Shown here one piece after another: positions 23,984 through 33,339 of a stretch of 38,898 bases of DNA (its first letter is position 1; each line of letters begins with the position of its first letter). The notes beneath the pieces are model-generated. The model was not told the DNA's origin. It saw only the letters and a list, made by a program, of their open reading frames with translations, and searched no databases. A program made the translations under genes and the position numbers. The stretch is from Thalassospira sp. MCCC 1A01428 (GTDB taxonomy: Bacteria; Pseudomonadota; Alphaproteobacteria; Rhodospirillales; Thalassospiraceae): contig NZ_JFJZ01000043.1 of the NCBI RefSeq assembly GCF_002115825.1, positions 1-38,898 of the forward strand, read 5' to 3'.

Positions 23984-25788
23984 TGATGATGCGAAAAGCT
24001 CTGATTTTGTTGTTTCTGTTGACCTACCCGTTCCAGGTGGCAATCGCTCAGGAAGAAGAACCTTCTGTCTGGGAAACCATCTGGGTCATGATTTTTGGCG
24101 CAGACGAAAAGTCAGACAAACAGCAAGACAGCGAAGAAACGTCACAAAAAGGAGCGTTGCCCTCTACGCTGCAAATCGGTGATTGGCCGGTGGTCAGTTT
24201 TGCGCAGGATCATGCCGCAGTGCGTGAGGATATAGGTGAAATCGTTGTACCGGTGACAAAAAGCCTGTCAAACGGTCGACGCGTCAGTGTCAGATATCGG
24301 CTTGAACCTAGCACGGGCCTGGCCAACAACGTCTTTGATCTCGGAAATGGACTGCTCGCCTTTGAAGATGGAGAGCAAAGCAAGGATATCCGCCTCAAAC
24401 TGCTGGATGATGATGTTTATGCGCCCGGCCAAACTTTGCGTATCACTCTGACAGATGCTATCGGCACAGAAATTGGCACGTCGGTTATCGTCATCGATGT
24501 TACTGAAAACGATCGCAAGCCCGAACCAAAATCCGCACCTGGAGAGTTATCGGCCGTACCGGTCGCTGTTGATTTTGGTGAGATCAAATCGGGATTGCGT
24601 GCAGAACGCAGTGTTAAGATTACCAATGTCGGGCAATCATCGATTTATCTTAATCGCGTCGATGAAACTGCCGATAATATCTCGATTTCAGCCAGCAATT
24701 GTGTTGGTACGACTTTATTGCAAAACACCTCTTGCAGCGTCGATCTGTCCTATCAGGCAGGTTTGGTACCAGTCGACGGCGAATTACTGGTGACTGGAGA
24801 AACGAATAACGGGGTGATAAATCAGGCTCTGGTAATCTCGGTTCCGCTGAGTGCGCGGGTATTGCCCGAAAAGAAAAAAAATTCTGTCACTTTAGATGCC
24901 CGAGAAGAATTAATTCAACGCATCATAGCTGAGCGTAACCAGGCAATGCCCTCGACCATTTCGACGGTCGAGATACCTGCGCCCGAAGGCCCCAAAAAGT
25001 ACCGGATGAGCCAGGAAGATATTTCTGATGAGAACAGCCCTGGACGGCGTGTTTTTGACTATCCGGTAGATCTGTCACGGGTCATTACGACAATTCAGGA
25101 AATTCCCTGTGTGACCCAGAAAACGATCAATACGCAGTTGGAAGGAACGATCAGCTGTAAGATTGAAAGTCCGGTGATGGGCTTCCATGCCGTAAGACAT
25201 GGTAAAGCTCTGGTGCTTTTGGAGCCGGAAACATGGGCCGAAGGAGACTATACCACACTGGATCAACAGGGGGACACCCGCATCAATGTTGCATGGAAGC
25301 GTTTCTTGCGTCCTGACGGCTCTTCTCTCTACTTGTCCAACGGGTTTCCTGCAGAAGATGCAATGGGCCGTATGGGTCTGCATGGCCCGGTAGATAACCA
25401 CAATTTTGAAAAAATCGTGTCACCCTTATTGCTTTCTGGCATCGTCGCCACAGGCACAGAACTGCTTTCGGTCGGCGACGATTATCTCAACAGTGCAAGT
25501 CAGCAAATCATGGTTGATGGTACAACCCGTGTCGTCGGCGAAATGCTTGAGCGTAATATGGATTTGCGCCCGATCATGACGATCCCGGTACGAACCCGGC
25601 TTTTGATCAAGCCGACAACGGATCTGTATTTTAAAGAAACAGAAATCGTACCTTTCACTGATTCCGAAGGTGTCATTGCTGCAAATGACAATTTGAAAGA
25701 AAAGGACCAGGGGAACCAGGCTGCTTCGAGTGGGGACTCAAGCAGTAACGGCACGCGCAGCCTCGCGGCGCAAGCGACAAAATACTGA
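23983..25788 (+). CDS. virB10: VirB10/TrbI-like protein with N-terminal Calx-beta and ASH-like domains
   Basis: A 601-aa protein. It starts with a plain signal peptide (cleavage near AIAQ) instead of the usual cytoplasmic tail and membrane anchor. Residues ~50-165 read as a Calx-beta domain (VVSFAQDHAAVREDIGEIVV, FEDGEQSKDIRLKLLDDDVY, then DVTEND). Residues ~175-285 resemble an ASH/choice-of-anchor D domain (VDFGEIKSGLRAERSVKITN, CSVDL). From ~350 onward is the VirB10/TrbI core (GTISCKIESPVMGFHAVRHG, WAEGDYTTLDQQGDTRINVAW, LLKPTT-like end). Usual VirB10 proteins lack the first two domains. This variant may span or decorate the periplasm differently. The three ATG codons 23983-23991 make the exact start uncertain by two residues. 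Confidence 0.75.
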   Translation: MMMRKALILLFLLTYPFQVAIAQEEEPSVWETIWVMIFGADEKSDKQQDSEETSQKGALPSTLQIGDWPVVSFAQDHAAVREDIGEIVVPVTKSLSNGRRVSVRYRLEPSTGLANNVFDLGNGLLAFEDGEQSKDIRLKLLDDDVYAPGQTLRITLTDAIGTEIGTSVIVIDVTENDRKPEPKSAPGELSAVPVAVDFGEIKSGLRAERSVKITNVGQSSIYLNRVDETADNISISASNCVGTTLLQNTSCSVDLSYQAGLVPVDGELLVTGETNNGVINQALVISVPLSARVLPEKKKNSVTLDAREELIQRIIAERNQAMPSTISTVEIPAPEGPKKYRMSQEDISDENSPGRRVFDYPVDLSRVITTIQEIPCVTQKTINTQLEGTISCKIESPVMGFHAVRHGKALVLLEPETWAEGDYTTLDQQGDTRINVAWKRFLRPDGSSLYLSNGFPAEDAMGRMGLHGPVDNHNFEKIVSPLLLSGIVATGTELLSVGDDYLNSASQQIMVDGTTRVVGEMLERNMDLRPIMTIPVRTRLLIKPTTDLYFKETEIVPFTDSEGVIAANDNLKEKDQGNQAASSGDSSSNGTRSLAAQATKY

Positions 25789-25837
25789 GTTAAAAATTAT
25801 CCTTGCCGGGAAAATTGGACATTTTTTGGAGGTTAAC

Positions 25838-28177
25838 ATGCCTGTCCAAATGGTTCGCGCACGCGAACTCATCCTGGCACTTGGGATTATTTTTTGCTGG
25901 TCGGTGCCTTGTGCGCAAGCGCAGGAGACCCCGGATATTTTTAACACAACATCACCACCCGCAGCTGAGCAGAACACGGCTTCGGACGGCGATGCGACGG
26001 GCGCCAGCGCCGAAAAAACAGCAACAGCAACTTCGCCTACTGCAAGCCGACAGGCTTCTACAGATAAACCGGCGTTGAAAATGCAATTATCGTTTGTCGA
26101 CGAGGTTGCTGTTGGGAAAGACGCACAAGTCCGCGCCAGAATTACCGACCCATCAATCGGCACACAGGACATGCGCAACACCGTACAGCTTGTTGGTACG
26201 GTAAAATCGGGTGAACCGGTTGAGGGGTTGGTGCCGTCGTCTATTGCATGGGCGCAAATTCAACGTACTGACACTGCTGCATCCTCACAATTGCAAAATG
26301 CCCTGGAAAGTCGCTTTCGGATTTCCGAAACCATGCCCGTGATCAACAGCAATGAAATGATTTATGCAGAAGGGGATGTTGATGGTTTGGTGACCAGTGC
26401 AATGTCCCTGATGTCAGACGACGCAGCTGTTGCGGATACTCCGGTGTCGTCTGCGAGGACTGCACCCGGGGGTGATGCCGGAAAATACAAGACCTCTGGA
26501 AATGGTCAGGCTGAAAATTCAGCCTTTAAAGACATCAACATTCCGGACCCCGAAAAAGAGACCCCGCAACTGGCGAAAGCTGAAGATGTTATCGCCGAAA
26601 CGACAATGGGTTGCGATATTCTTGTCGATCTCGAAGGAGGGGTTGCAAAGCAACAAAGTCAAAAACTTGTAAATGGTTCCCCCCAGGGAGGATGTTCGCC
26701 AAACGGCACGAACTACCCCCTGGCACGAAGTTATGCGAGTTGCCAGGATATTGTCGACATGAACAGCCACAAGGCCTGGGCATCTTTCAAACGTTTTTAC
26801 GTCGACAATGGGGGCACCAACCAGGTCGTCGATAGCGAATGCCAGAAAGACGTAGAGCTGGTTTACGATATCTTTCAAAAACCGGATGAATGCACCTATG
26901 AAGTCGACCTGGTTAACAACATGGTTTTTGAGCGCGGAAAGTGGGTGTACCAGTCAAAAAACATTTCCAGCGCCTGGAATGAAATCGAAGTAACAGGTTG
27001 TCAGCGGATGGAAAGCAGCACCATTCCGCTTACCGAGACGGAAGACGGGTGTACACCAAGGCATGATTTTGTTGCAGGCATTAGCCACCAGCAGACCCGA
27101 CTGTATTATGTCGAGGGTGGTCAGCACAAAATGGTCTCGGAATGTACGGATAGCGGAAAAACCTATCCTCATATTAAAAATACGACCGCTTGCGAAGATC
27201 TTGCACCAACAAAGGTGCAGCTTGGACTTGAGAGCGGTAACCGGGTTGTTTTCAAACAATCCCGGATTGAGATCATGGTCGATGATCAGGCTGTCGCCAT
27301 TACGGACTGTGCGCCGGATGACAGCCAGTCGACGACAGCCTTTCAGGATGCTGCGGGCTGTGAAACGACCTTTTATCATTATCTTTCGTCGGGTCAGTCC
27401 TACGGCGCAGCCCGGTGGAAATATAAATTCCCGGGAGAACCCGAAATCGTCCTGTCTGAATGCCTGCAGGACAATGATCTGCTCTATGTCCACCAGGTTC
27501 GGGTTGCTGGTTACGAAAATAATGACGAAGCCCTGGTGTCATTTCCGAAAACGGAAATTTATATCGATACACCAAATGACAAGCTGGTTGTCAGCGAAGC
27601 GCAGGTGAGGGAAGGGGCCGCTGAGATCCCTTATACCTTTCAGAAGAACATGAAAGTTTCTACGGGCGAAATCTTCTATGAAGACGGCTCCTGCACCAAA
27701 ATGATGAACCAAAATTCGGTCGATCGTTATCTGCGTGGAGACGGTATTTCGACATTTGATAATATTCTGGGCGAAGCAGAATCACTTAACCAGGGGAACG
27801 GGTGTACAACAGCAATAACCTGGGGTCCTGATTATCACGATCAATATCAGCAACCCACAAATTGGCAGACCCAAAACGTGTGTGGAAGCTATTCATACAC
27901 AGACTACCGGAATGAAGATCATGTCGCGCAAGCGACAGACTATTACCATTGTTCTTGGACGTTGGCCGACGGCAAGAAAACAGTAAAGCGGGACGATGGC
28001 GAAGTTATTGGCGAGGTGCTGTCGAACACCTGCAAAAGTGCGCCAAAGCAATTCATCCGAAGCGAACCGAACAATCCGTCGTTCATTCGAACAATCAGTT
28101 GGTATGGAGGGTGGAGTTATCCAACCCTGTCAGCAGTAGATAAAAGTAACTGTGCGACGACATGGGGGTGGCAATGA
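25838..28177 (+). CDS. Secreted cysteine-repeat protein of the T4SS operon, TraN-like candidate
   Basis: A 779-aa exported protein with GGAGG before ATG 25838 and a signal peptide cut after CAQAQ. Residues ~35-250 are a low-complexity, then helical or acidic part. From about 250, tandem modules of 45-60 residues each start and end in cysteine. Examples are CQDIVDMN...VVDSEC, CTPRHDFVAG...MVSEC, CEDLAPTK...ITDC and CETTFYHY...VLSEC. At least five copies are visible, with more irregular ones near the end. I know no named family. A Cys-rich secreted product between VirB10 and VirB11 could be a cell-contact factor, functionally like TraN of F, but this is inference. Confidence 0.65.
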   Translation: MPVQMVRARELILALGIIFCWSVPCAQAQETPDIFNTTSPPAAEQNTASDGDATGASAEKTATATSPTASRQASTDKPALKMQLSFVDEVAVGKDAQVRARITDPSIGTQDMRNTVQLVGTVKSGEPVEGLVPSSIAWAQIQRTDTAASSQLQNALESRFRISETMPVINSNEMIYAEGDVDGLVTSAMSLMSDDAAVADTPVSSARTAPGGDAGKYKTSGNGQAENSAFKDINIPDPEKETPQLAKAEDVIAETTMGCDILVDLEGGVAKQQSQKLVNGSPQGGCSPNGTNYPLARSYASCQDIVDMNSHKAWASFKRFYVDNGGTNQVVDSECQKDVELVYDIFQKPDECTYEVDLVNNMVFERGKWVYQSKNISSAWNEIEVTGCQRMESSTIPLTETEDGCTPRHDFVAGISHQQTRLYYVEGGQHKMVSECTDSGKTYPHIKNTTACEDLAPTKVQLGLESGNRVVFKQSRIEIMVDDQAVAITDCAPDDSQSTTAFQDAAGCETTFYHYLSSGQSYGAARWKYKFPGEPEIVLSECLQDNDLLYVHQVRVAGYENNDEALVSFPKTEIYIDTPNDKLVVSEAQVREGAAEIPYTFQKNMKVSTGEIFYEDGSCTKMMNQNSVDRYLRGDGISTFDNILGEAESLNQGNGCTTAITWGPDYHDQYQQPTNWQTQNVCGSYSYTDYRNEDHVAQATDYYHCSWTLADGKKTVKRDDGEVIGEVLSNTCKSAPKQFIRSEPNNPSFIRTISWYGGWSYPTLSAVDKSNCATTWGWQ

Positions 28178-29445
28178 GTTCTCCTTATTCAGCCACGCTT
28201 CTTGAAACCTATAAACCTCTTGGCAGGTTATTGAGCCTGCCAAGGTGGAAAGGAAATGCGACAGAATTCACCCTTAACGGCCCCGAAGAAGGGTACATTT
28301 ATGTCGCTGGCACAGGCAAACAATGGCTCACGAAAAAGGATTTCGAGTTCATAGATGCACGCTATATGAACGACCTGTTTCACTCTCTTGCAAATGCGCA
28401 CGGAGTGAAATACAGCCCGCAAATGCCTTTGCTTGCTTGCAAAACACCCGATGGCCATCGCTTTATGGGTATTACAGGCCCCACAGTTGATGAAGATCAT
28501 CTGGCCTGCTCAATCCGTCTAAAACGGCGCATCAATGTTACCTGGGAAGATTATCTCGCTGATTGGCCGAAAGATGAGGTTAATCGTGTTCAGGACCGGA
28601 TCAGGCAGTGCTTTGCCGACGGCAAAACCGTCCTGATCCTCGGTGGTACCAACGCCGGTAAAACCACGGTTTTGAACCTGGCGGCAAAAGATGTGCCCCG
28701 GGAAGACCGCGTGATCACGCTTGAAGATACCAGGGAACTGGAATTTGAAAACCGCGACAAACGGCATTTTATTTATGCCCGCTATGACGGATCATTGAGG
28801 GTTACAGCGGCCGACCTCATCGATGCAGTGGTACGTCTTAACCCTGATCAATTCTGGATATCCGAATTGTCGATCAGAAACGCGGCTGCCGCGTTGCAAA
28901 TCATGGACACCGGCCACTCATTCAGTGCGACCAGCCACGCCAATACGCCTCTGGACGGGTTGCGGGGGTGGCGCCGGCGCGTCGCCCTCTCCGGCGGTGC
29001 TGAAACCGAGCTGGGCGGCATGATGGACTTATTTGCCGATAACGTTGCGCTGATCATTCAGGTCAAGCAGGTCCACGGCGATAACGGTAAATCCGACAGT
29101 CGACGAATAACCGATGTCATCAGCGCAAAAGAAGCTCTCGCCAAACGTGAGGTGCGCGAAGAACTCGCGAGTGAACCGGTATTTCCCCGACTGCCGGCTC
29201 CTGAAGAGATGAGAAACATGATCATCTACGGGATTAATGGAGGCAAGCCGCTGACCCCGAACCAAGAGGAAAACCTCAAGATGATGGGCATGATGCTTGC
29301 CATGCTTCGACCGGTACAAGTCAACCAGGACAATCACAGCCCGGGTTATGCCGGCTCACTTGATCCAATTGAGCAAATGCAAGTCAATGAAGGTCTTCTG
29401 CAGGGCGAGGGGACCGGACCCAAATTTATGGAGGTCGCGCAATGA
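28174..29445 (+). CDS. virB11: VirB11-like T4SS ATPase
   Basis: A 423-aa cytoplasmic ATPase. ATG 28174, overlapping the previous stop (ATGA) and preceded by GGGGGTGG, is chosen over an in-frame ATG 12 bases upstream. Walker A is GGTNAGKT (157-164). ITLEDTRELEF and VRLNPDQFWISEL form the Asp box and Walker B region. GHSFSATSHANTP is the His box of the family. About 70 C-terminal residues extend beyond the usual ~340, ending in an acidic, glutamine-rich tail. The product should cycle between VirB4 and VirD4 during pilus assembly and DNA export. Confidence 0.85.
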   Translation: MSSPYSATLLETYKPLGRLLSLPRWKGNATEFTLNGPEEGYIYVAGTGKQWLTKKDFEFIDARYMNDLFHSLANAHGVKYSPQMPLLACKTPDGHRFMGITGPTVDEDHLACSIRLKRRINVTWEDYLADWPKDEVNRVQDRIRQCFADGKTVLILGGTNAGKTTVLNLAAKDVPREDRVITLEDTRELEFENRDKRHFIYARYDGSLRVTAADLIDAVVRLNPDQFWISELSIRNAAAALQIMDTGHSFSATSHANTPLDGLRGWRRRVALSGGAETELGGMMDLFADNVALIIQVKQVHGDNGKSDSRRITDVISAKEALAKREVREELASEPVFPRLPAPEEMRNMIIYGINGGKPLTPNQEENLKMMGMMLAMLRPVQVNQDNHSPGYAGSLDPIEQMQVNEGLLQGEGTGPKFMEVAQ

Positions 29446-31934
29446 ATATGAAAATCAACAAGCGCGTTGAAGCGCTTGATCGCCATAATCAATGGAACAA
29501 AAACGCGGCTTTGCCCCTGTTTTTTTCATTTATTGCTGCCGTGATGCTGTCTTGGCCGATCGACGCCATGCTTTCGCGAGGTCAGGAAGGGGCTGCGCTT
29601 TTTACCCTGGCAGTAGCAGGTCCTGCCTTTTTGTTCCTGTCCTGGGCAATTCCACGACGCAGTTCGGTTTTCAATATGAAGGTGTCGGCCGGTGCCTGGT
29701 TCTTTTGTCTTTTGTTTTTATGTCTGGCCATGCTCGGCTTTGCAGGCTTCTGGATATTGGCCTTTAAAGGCTTTGCCGGGAACTGGCTCGTCGATACCGC
29801 AAACTGGTTTCGGCTGTTTGTCTATGACTATGAACGCGTCGCGGATTTTTATGCAAGCTGGTTTCAAAACGCCTGGGCAATCTGGTGGCCAATGCCCAAG
29901 GTGCCGGCGATCATGTTGCTAATCGGGCTGTTGGCCACAATCGTCATCCGATTGCAAAACCCGCACGACAAGCTCCGAACCATTCATGGTAATTCAAGGG
30001 TTGCTACGATGAAGGATTTGAAGCGTTGGAAACGCTGGCGCGATACGTGGTTCTCGCCAAAAAATTCAATGTCGACCAACCTGCTTGATCAAGGCGGGAT
30101 TGTTCTTGGAAAATTTCACAAAAAATATCTGCAAACAAATGCCACGCTGACCAGTCTGGTCCTCGCTGCCCCTGGGTCGGGGAAAACATCCGGGGTTGCA
30201 ATACCGACAATTCTCAACGCTCATATGCGCGACTGGTCGATGTTCATCTTCGATATTAAAGGAGAGCTTTATCAGGAGACAGCTGGTTATCGTTCTGAAT
30301 GTTCGGCTGTTTTGCGTTTCGAGCCGCGGGGTAACAGTGGTGCACGATGGAATCCGCTGTCCCCAACGCATTCCCTCCCCGATGGAGGGAAATTATTCGA
30401 GAACATGATGAAGCTCGATGCCGCGCTTGAGAAGCTATATGGCAAACGCGCCCTTGACGCACGTGTCACCCTGTTAAAGGAAATCAGTCATAATAATGAC
30501 TGGGAAAACTGGATCGTTCGAAGCCCGGAAGAGCTTGCAGAATTGCTTCCCGACGCAAAAGGCAAGATTGCGGGAGTTATGAAAAACGAAGTCACTCACT
30601 TGACCAAGGCGATCGCAGGAATGCAGGCAGATCGAGAGGGTTATTTGCAAAAGCTGGTTTTTGGACTGGTTCCGGAACCGGCCGGTGGCGGCGGTAATTC
30701 AAAACACTTTATTGACCGCGCTCGATCAGCTGGTTTCGCGCTGATGGGCTACACCATTGCGTATTGCGAAGCAGATGGCATTGAGCCGAATATGGGGAGA
30801 TTAATCGACATTTGGTCTAATGCCGTTGACGAGCATGGAGGCGCCCAGGACGGCAACAAGGAGCAACAGGGAAATGCCCATGATGGGGCGCTTCAATCCA
30901 TGATCGATCGCTGCAATGATTACGGCTATCCTGATCGCGTGCGCCAGGAGCTGATATCGCTCAAAAACACGCCGCCTGAAGAACGCGGGTCGATTTTCTC
31001 GACACTGGATAACGGGCTGGCCATCTTTAAAATGCAGACGGTTCGTGATCGCACCTCAACCTCGGATTTTCGCCTGGATGATATGCGCGGCATGACAGGT
31101 GCTGACGGAAAACAATATCCGGTCACGCTCTATATTATCGTGTCTCTCGAAGACATTAAACCGATGGCACCAATCATGGTGATGCTCACAGAAGCCATGC
31201 AATCGCGCTTGATTTCCCAATCACCGGCTTTTGTCAAAACGGCAAGAAAGGTCTTGTTCCTGCTCGATGAATTCGCGCAGCTGCCAAAAATGACAACGCT
31301 CCTTTCTGGCCCGGCCGTTGGCCGCGGGCAGAAGGTAGGCAACTTGTTGATTGCCCAGTCCTATGGTCAGATCAAAGAGACCTATGGGGCAGACGGCCTA
31401 AAATCGTTGCTCGATACGACAGAGTGGAAAATCATTTTACCTCTGTCTGACGGGTCGACGGCGAAAGAGATTTCCGAAATGATTGGCAATCAGACGATCT
31501 ATGAACAGAGCGAAAGTTCTCAACGGATAAGGCCATTTGGCATCTTCGGAGATTTGTTGTTCGGCATTGTCGAAAGCTTCAGTGATAATAAAGGGCAAAA
31601 CAGGGCAAATGACGTCAATGAAAGTCGTTCCCTGAAAGGAAAACCTGTCTTCTCGCCGTCAGATCTGATGTCGTCAGATACAGACGACGTATGGCGTGCT
31701 GGCCAACAGATCGTTTTGGCCTATCGTCGATACAATCGTCCTATTGTCGCAGACACACCGTACTTTTTTAAAGACAATGCAGTGTTGGCAAGGACCAAAA
31801 TCCCTGCGCCGGTTCCAACCGCGCAAACCCCCTTCAATGGCCAGGGATTTTGCGGCAAACTGGCTCACCTTAGAAAACCGGATCCTGCAAAAAAGAAAGA
31901 GGCAAAGCCCTTTTCCCTTCAGGATGCCGCATAA
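29442..31934 (+). CDS. virD4: VirD4/TraG-family coupling protein
   Basis: The 830-aa protein links relaxosome and pore. Four hydrophobic segments fill residues ~20-165 (IAAVMLSWPIDAML, LAVAGPAFLFLSWAI, FCLLFLCLAMLGFAGF, IMLLIGLLATIVI). Walker A is APGSGKT (243-249), followed by the TraG/VirD4 sequence FDIKGELYQETAGYR. Walker B is VLFLLDE (D609-E610). Downstream SYGQIKETYG and a C-terminal region complete the family pattern. Longer than VirD4 of Agrobacterium (about 660 aa). Its start overlaps the virB11 stop (ATGA); a terminator follows 11 bases after its own stop, so it is the last gene of the operon. Confidence 0.9.
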   Translation: MNMKINKRVEALDRHNQWNKNAALPLFFSFIAAVMLSWPIDAMLSRGQEGAALFTLAVAGPAFLFLSWAIPRRSSVFNMKVSAGAWFFCLLFLCLAMLGFAGFWILAFKGFAGNWLVDTANWFRLFVYDYERVADFYASWFQNAWAIWWPMPKVPAIMLLIGLLATIVIRLQNPHDKLRTIHGNSRVATMKDLKRWKRWRDTWFSPKNSMSTNLLDQGGIVLGKFHKKYLQTNATLTSLVLAAPGSGKTSGVAIPTILNAHMRDWSMFIFDIKGELYQETAGYRSECSAVLRFEPRGNSGARWNPLSPTHSLPDGGKLFENMMKLDAALEKLYGKRALDARVTLLKEISHNNDWENWIVRSPEELAELLPDAKGKIAGVMKNEVTHLTKAIAGMQADREGYLQKLVFGLVPEPAGGGGNSKHFIDRARSAGFALMGYTIAYCEADGIEPNMGRLIDIWSNAVDEHGGAQDGNKEQQGNAHDGALQSMIDRCNDYGYPDRVRQELISLKNTPPEERGSIFSTLDNGLAIFKMQTVRDRTSTSDFRLDDMRGMTGADGKQYPVTLYIIVSLEDIKPMAPIMVMLTEAMQSRLISQSPAFVKTARKVLFLLDEFAQLPKMTTLLSGPAVGRGQKVGNLLIAQSYGQIKETYGADGLKSLLDTTEWKIILPLSDGSTAKEISEMIGNQTIYEQSESSQRIRPFGIFGDLLFGIVESFSDNKGQNRANDVNESRSLKGKPVFSPSDLMSSDTDDVWRAGQQIVLAYRRYNRPIVADTPYFFKDNAVLARTKIPAPVPTAQTPFNGQGFCGKLAHLRKPDPAKKKEAKPFSLQDAA

Positions 31935-31945
31935 GGAAAGCACAG

Positions 31946-31975
31946 AAAACCCCGCTTATCGCGGGGTTTTTCTTT
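31946..31975 (+). terminator. Rho-independent terminator of the virB operon
   Basis: AAAACCCCGC (31946-31955) pairs perfectly with GCGGGGTTTT (31961-31970) around a TTATC loop and runs into TTTCTTT. The symmetric A and T runs mean it could also act on minus-strand transcripts. Confidence 0.85.
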
Positions 31976-32037
31976 GATCGACTTTAACACTAGAAAGGGT
32001 CTTTGAGCTTGTTACGGCTTTCGCCGGTGAATGATCG

Positions 32038-32334
32038 CTATCTGGCTAATTTTTCCCAATGCGCAATTTCCCGATCAACATCTTCGGCGCGTTTTTGCGA
32101 TCCTGATATCTTTCGCAAAAGATTTTCACGATACGCATAAATATCCACAATTGCCCTGCGTTCTGTATGAGATAACAACCGGATTTCCTGATCTGAGGGC
32201 AGAGGGGGGATTGCCAGCCCGGCCAATTCAAGTTGCAAATGCTCTATAGTTTCTCTGTGCTGCACCTTTTCGTTATGCAGCATTTTCAGGGTGTGAAGTG
32301 CATCAGCGATAACGGAGTTTTCTTCAATCATCAT
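32038..32334 (-). CDS. Hypothetical coiled-coil protein
   Basis: From ATG 32334 (AAGGGA seven bases upstream) this is 98 aa; ATGs at 32340 and 32331 are alternatives. It is a charged, helical protein (LHNEKVQHRETIEHLQLELAG, then RRAIVDIYAYRENLLRK) with coiled-coil character and no membrane segment. The CAAATAAGGGAC box in front is shared with two other sites at 33286 and 34659. No family recognised. The space 32341-32536 holds no further gene that I can see. Confidence 0.55.
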   Translation of the reverse strand: MMIEENSVIADALHTLKMLHNEKVQHRETIEHLQLELAGLAIPPLPSDQEIRLLSHTERRAIVDIYAYRENLLRKISGSQKRAEDVDREIAHWEKLAR

Positions 32335-32536
32335 GCCCATGTCCCTTATTTGGAAAGACGACTGCGTGGCTGTCCGCGCTGACAATCACGTTTAGAAATA
32401 GATCCCAGAAGACAAGATAGATCCATAAAGTGTCGGTTAAGCCGGCTGACTTAAGATAGTCTCAAACCTCGCCAGATGAAGTTTTTCTTAGGTTCTGCCG
32501 TAATCGTTCAGTTTGCCCAAACGCCCATAGAGTCCG

Positions 32537-33274
32537 CTACCACTGACTGCGTGGTGGAGCCCACCCTTTATGGGCTGCATGTTTTTTCTTAGCCAACACA
32601 TAAATCCCAATCGGAAAAATCAAGACAAATAGTCCAGAAACACCCATTAACAACATCAGGAAAAGAGCTGGCAGACAGGCTATGAAGAGCCCAGGTAATA
32701 GACGCTGTTCAACCGAATACTTAAATGCACCGCAACTGGCACAGGTCGATGCACCACGGTTCAGCGAATTTTTGCAAAACTGGCAAGTACCATCCTCAAA
32801 AACCTCCCTCTCACTTTGAGCATTTTGAGTGAAGTTTCGTCTCAATTCTTCCCTGCGCGTTTTCGCAGCATCTACCCAATCAGGGGAAGAGTTCTCTCTA
32901 TGCTGGCATTCTTCTCGTTCAACGTCCTCGCTTCGATGAGGAGATGCCGCTTTCTGATGAGTATCATCAATTTCAGCCGAGTTTGCAGGCGTCCCCCAGA
33001 AAATATCGCCATGGATTTCATAATGGCGTTCCAGATGAGCTGCCTGATCTTTCATAAGCTCAATGCGCAGCAAAGCTTGGTCGAAAGGTCTGCTGAACTT
33101 GACCGCCAGCTTGATCAATTCGTCAGGGACAGCATATGTACGAGGGCCGTTCCCTTCCCATATAAGTGGTATATCACCACCGGGTTCGAGTACTTGCAGG
33201 AAGAAGCTGCCAATCGGAGGGTCCCATCCGATAATCACGTCATGTTCATCAGATTCAAGAATACATCGGCTCAT
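32537..33274 (-). CDS. Zinc-ribbon membrane protein of unknown function
   Basis: A 245-aa protein from ATG 33274 (MSRCILES). The first ~85 residues form a compact soluble domain (HDVIIGWDPPIGSFFLQVLE, RTYAVPDELIKLAVKFSRPF). A polar, charged linker leads to a short zinc ribbon (CQFCKNSLNRGASTCASC) and one or two closely spaced membrane segments (LLPGLFIACLPALFLMLLMG, LFVLIFPIGIYVLA). The basic tail ends PPRSQW. The start region upstream contains TATTAT and the same CAAATAAGGGAC box found before 32334. Unknown function; the arrangement suggests a sensor facing the cytoplasm. Confidence 0.6.
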   Translation of the reverse strand: MSRCILESDEHDVIIGWDPPIGSFFLQVLEPGGDIPLIWEGNGPRTYAVPDELIKLAVKFSRPFDQALLRIELMKDQAAHLERHYEIHGDIFWGTPANSAEIDDTHQKAASPHRSEDVEREECQHRENSSPDWVDAAKTRREELRRNFTQNAQSEREVFEDGTCQFCKNSLNRGASTCASCGAFKYSVEQRLLPGLFIACLPALFLMLLMGVSGLFVLIFPIGIYVLAKKKHAAHKGWAPPRSQW

Positions 33275-33339
33275 ACTGTAAATTCGTCCCTTATTTGCAA
33301 TAATATTCTGCCGAATAGGGTTGCACTGCACGGTTGTTA

